The notes beneath the pieces were generated by a model. It was not told the origin of the DNA and searched no databases. It saw nothing but the letters and a program-made list of their open reading frames with translations. The translations under genes and the position numbers were made by a program. Below, piece by piece: positions 35,937-38,271 of a stretch of 38,271 nt of DNA (position 1 is its first letter; each line of letters begins with the position of its first letter). This DNA is from Akkermansia muciniphila (GTDB taxonomy: Bacteria > Verrucomicrobiota > Verrucomicrobiia > Verrucomicrobiales > V1-33): contig CALQSQ010000056.1 in NCBI GenBank assembly GCA_943333275.1, positions 1 through 38,271 on the forward strand, written 5' to 3'.

Positions 35937-35997
35937 GTAGAGGGCGGGGTGACGAGACCCCTGCCTAGTGGTGTGGTCTCGTTACCTCGCCCTCTAC
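35937..35997 (+). repeat. 23-bp hairpin element between hpf and trmD
   Basis: Left arm 35937-35959 and right arm 35975-35997 pair over all 23 positions in plus-strand RNA (two as G-U), with a 15-nt loop CCTGCCTAGTGGTGT. In minus-strand RNA, the sense of hpf and trmD, the two wobbles become C-A mismatches, but 21 pairs remain. It ends 20 nt before the hpf stop codon and starts 8 nt upstream of the trmD ATG, so it could hide the trmD start. The arm recurs at 17947-17969. Confidence 0.85.
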
Positions 35998-36017
35998 GAG
36001 GGGTAGACTTGAGGGGA

Positions 36018-36614
36018 TCAGGCCTCCTCGCTGAGTTCGATCACGCCATAGTCCCCATCCTTGCGACGGAAGAGCACGCTGAGTTTGTGCGTCTTGGAGT
36101 TGTGGAAGACGACGAACGAGCGGTCGCTGAGTTCGAGATCCGTGATGGCTTCATCGGGATAGAGCGGCCGGATTTTGTAATTTTCCTTGTGGATGATGAC
36201 GGGTTCCATCTCATCGCGGTTGTCATCCTCATGGTGTTCCGTCGTGTAAACGTGCTCATCCAAATGGCGGATGGAGGCGGAACGAGGCCGGTGGGACTTG
36301 AGGAGGCGGGTCTTGAACTTGCGCATCCGGCGCGCGATCTTGCTGATCGTTTCGTCGATGGAGGCGTAGATGTCTCCGCTTTCGGTGCTGGCTTCAATGG
36401 TGATGTGATTGGCACAGAAGAGGATGATTTCTGCGAAGTGTCGCGGGCCTCCGTGGCCGTGCGGCACGTCGAGGATCACCTTGGCTTCAATGATTTTGGG
36501 ATAGTCCAGGTGCAGACTTTCCACTTTCTTCTGGGCATAATCCCTCATGGGTTCGGTGACGTCGACGTGACGGCCGGTGACGATGATGGGGAGGTTTACA
36601 TTGGCTGTTTGCAT
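36018..36614 (-). CDS. hpf: Ribosome hibernation promoting factor, long form
   Basis: 198 residues, the long-HPF length. The N-terminal S30AE domain (about 8-105; IIVTGRHVDVTEPMRDYAQKK in two parts, ITIEASTESGDIYASID) binds the decoding centre; the C-terminal domain (about 142-195; IRPLYPDEAITDLELSDRSFVVF-like) mediates 100S dimers. An acidic/His-rich linker joins them. It is 36 nt downstream of lptB, similar to the proteobacterial lptB-rpoN-hpf order, but rpoN is missing here. Confidence 0.96.
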   Translation of the reverse strand: MQTANVNLPIIVTGRHVDVTEPMRDYAQKKVESLHLDYPKIIEAKVILDVPHGHGGPRHFAEIILFCANHITIEASTESGDIYASIDETISKIARRMRKFKTRLLKSHRPRSASIRHLDEHVYTTEHHEDDNRDEMEPVIIHKENYKIRPLYPDEAITDLELSDRSFVVFHNSKTHKLSVLFRRKDGDYGVIELSEEA

Positions 36615-36650
36615 GTTGTTTCTTTCCTTTCTGGTTAACGAAAAATGGGA

Positions 36651-37424
36651 CTACATGGAGAAATTTTCCCCAAGGTAAAGTTTGCGGCTCAACTCATCGT
36701 TGATGAGGAACTCCCGCGGGCCCTCGCGTTTGACCTGGCCTTCAAAGATGAGATAGGCACGGTCCACAATCGACAGGGTTTCGCGGACGTTGTGGTCGGT
36801 GATGAGAATGGCGAGACCGACCTCCCGCAGGCTGATGATGATTTCCTGGATTTCGCCGACGGCGATGGGATCGACGCCGGAGAATGGTTCGTCGAGCATG
36901 AGCAGCGAGGGCTCACTGACGAGGGAGCGTGCGATGGTGAGGCGGCGCTTCTCCCCCCCTGAGAGGGTGATGGCCAGATTCTTGTCGAGATGGTTAATGC
37001 CGAAGCGCTCCAGCAGTCCCTGGCAGCGGTCCTCTTTTTCACTGCGCGCCAGGTCCATGGTTTCCATGATGGCCATGATGTTTTGGCGGACCGTCAGCTT
37101 GCGGAAGATGGATTCCTCCTGCGGCAGGTAACCCATGCCGAGTCGGGCGCGCTTGTACATGGGTTCGCGGGTGACGTTCTGCCCCTCAAAAACCACACGG
37201 CCGTCGTTGGGTTTCACGAGGCCGACGATCATGTAAAAAGAGGTGGTCTTGCCGGCGCCATTGGGGCCCAGGAGTCCCACGACCTCGCCCTTGCGGACAT
37301 TGATGTCCACCCCGTTGACGACTGCACGGCCATCATAGATTTTGACCAGGCCGTGCGTGTGCAGCAGGTATTTTTCGGAGCGGACTTTGGACCGGGGTTC
37401 TTCGGCTTCGGCGGTGGCGGACAT
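36651..37424 (-). CDS. lptB: LPS export ABC transporter ATP-binding protein LptB
   Basis: 257 residues. Powers extraction of LPS from the inner membrane together with LptFG. Walker A GPNGAGKTT (53-61), the Q-loop YLPQEESIFRKLTV typical of LptB, signature LSGGEKRR, Walker B LLMLDEPF and switch His (TDHNVRET) are all present. It has an N-terminal extension of about 20 residues compared with E. coli. It lies 36 nt downstream of the LptA-like gene and 36 nt upstream of hpf. The leader is C-rich without a Shine-Dalgarno. Confidence 0.97.
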   Translation of the reverse strand: MSATAEAEEPRSKVRSEKYLLHTHGLVKIYDGRAVVNGVDINVRKGEVVGLLGPNGAGKTTSFYMIVGLVKPNDGRVVFEGQNVTREPMYKRARLGMGYLPQEESIFRKLTVRQNIMAIMETMDLARSEKEDRCQGLLERFGINHLDKNLAITLSGGEKRRLTIARSLVSEPSLLMLDEPFSGVDPIAVGEIQEIIISLREVGLAILITDHNVRETLSIVDRAYLIFEGQVKREGPREFLINDELSRKLYLGENFSM

Positions 37425-37460
37425 GGGGAGCGGGTGGAGGTGGGAAAGGTAGGAACGGTG

Positions 37461-38271
37461 CTAGGGGCTGTTGGGCACCACGTTGGGTTTGGGTGGTGCG
37501 GGGGTTGCTGATGGCTTGGGGGTAAGCGCAGGCGCAGGGGGAGCGGAGGGAGTTCCCGTGGCGGTCGGGGCTGGTTTGGGGGCGGTTTTCTTCTGATCTT
37601 CCAGCAGGCTGGTACGAATGGAGCCATCCGCACTGACCCGACCCTGATTGTCGACGAAAATATTGGTGTCGCGATCGTTGGCACTGAGTCGCTGGGTTGG
37701 GGTCGACACTTCAGGGAAAATTTTCAGGGTGAGTTTGCCGGTCTTTTCCTCGAAAATGGCGTCACCGGATTTGCAAACGGTGGGTCCCTTGTCAGCGGCG
37801 CGTTTGACGATGGTGACGATGCTGCCTTTGCCGCGGGCGTAAGCGATCTCGATTTTCTGGGTGGGCTGGTTGGGATTGGGTTCGCTGCCATCGGCGGGCT
37901 TGGCTCCGTCCTCTAGTTTGTTGGGTTTGTTTGGATCGAATTTGGGTGCGGGGGTGGGGGGCTTTTTTTCGGCAGGCTTTTTCTCTGCTGATTCTCCTTC
38001 CAAGGCACCTTTTTTAAAATGGACTTCCAGTTCCTCGCAATCGATGTCCATGTCCTGGGATCGCAGGGTTACTTTCCCCCGGAAGATGGCTACGTTTGTT
38101 TCACGGTTAAAGTCCATGGACTTTGCATCGATGACCATGCGCATCGGCACATTCTTATTTGCGGGCTTGGGTTTGACCTTGGGAGGCGGCACCGGAATGT
38201 TTCCAAAATTCGCGGGTGGTGTCGGTGCCGCAGGAGGAGCCTGATTCGGTTGCTGGGCGAAAACAGGCACG
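37461..38271 (-). CDS. LptA/OstA-like periplasmic protein (5' end outside window)
   Basis: At least 269 codons; the frame is open to the window edge and the visible N-terminus (VPVFAQQ) looks like the end of a signal peptide, so the true start lies beyond 38271. After a Pro-rich linker comes an OstA/LptA-like beta-jellyroll (VIDAKSMDFNRETNVAIFRG, VTLRSQDMDIDCEELEVHF) interrupted by a 55-residue Lys/Pro-rich insertion, then KIEIAYARGKGSIVTIV and a second strand set, ending in a Pro/Ala tail. Position before lptB supports an LPS-bridge role. The insertion and tail are unusual for LptA. Confidence 0.85.
   Translation of the reverse strand, partial: VPVFAQQPNQAPPAAPTPPANFGNIPVPPPKVKPKPANKNVPMRMVIDAKSMDFNRETNVAIFRGKVTLRSQDMDIDCEELEVHFKKGALEGESAEKKPAEKKPPTPAPKFDPNKPNKLEDGAKPADGSEPNPNQPTQKIEIAYARGKGSIVTIVKRAADKGPTVCKSGDAIFEEKTGKLTLKIFPEVSTPTQRLSANDRDTNIFVDNQGRVSADGSIRTSLLEDQKKTAPKPAPTATGTPSAPPAPALTPKPSATPAPPKPNVVPNSP

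Overview
The window is about 38 kb of GC-rich bacterial chromosome. Its gene content points to Verrucomicrobiota (PVC superphylum). Marker genes are a secreted planctomycete-type cytochrome c/WD40/coiled-coil protein, a secreted PQQ-type beta-propeller, an exported jacalin-like + SHD1 + zinc-peptidase protein, many small lipoproteins, and Gram-negative envelope genes (lptB, an OstA-type lptA, a GnnA-like oxidoreductase). The taxon is inferred from gene style; no rRNA gene is present.

Layout. 1-29 is the 3' end of a tRNA (probably Tyr). 144-731 is a secreted protein of unknown function. 900-4840 (minus) is a chaperone operon dnaK-groES-groEL. 5319-7204 (plus) is a LysR regulator and a GnnA-like oxidoreductase. 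7217-11695 (minus) holds ftsH, a lipoprotein, rsfS and a cysteine desulfurase. 11828-14087 (plus) is an overlapping set: MORN-type protein, lipoprotein, moeA. 14156-16691 (plus) is an HtrA-like protease followed by a degenerate HtrA relative with a PDZ domain inserted in its protease fold. 16801-17870 holds a GbsR/MarR regulator and a Spy/CpxP-like protein with a textbook terminator. 18184-21300 holds a VWA membrane protein and a small ExbD-like anchored protein.

21301-22012 is non-coding and structured: seven palindromes on an exact 41-bp period with two truncated end units, then three ATTTTCTC inverted repeats. 22013-26122 (minus) holds a methyltransferase, a two-TM protein, a tiny membrane protein and the three-domain peptidase. 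26471-28273 (plus) is rplU-rpmA-rsgA. 28438-33311 (minus) holds the PQQ propeller, MoxR ATPase and cytochrome/WD40 protein. 33462-38271 (minus) is lptA(partial)-lptB-hpf-trmD-ggt.

Functional themes are protein quality control (DnaK, GroESL, FtsH, HtrA pair, Spy-like), ribosome assembly and hibernation (RsfS, L21, L27, RsgA, TrmD, HPF) and outer-membrane biogenesis (LptA/B, GnnA-like). No phage, plasmid, IS transposase, CRISPR or defence gene was seen. The main unexplained signals are non-coding: the 41-bp array, sense-strand leaders wholly lacking G in front of chaperone and ribosomal genes, a 23-bp near-perfect hairpin whose arm recurs 18 kb away, a MITE-like element, and a CIRCE-shaped but non-CIRCE operator upstream of dnaK.
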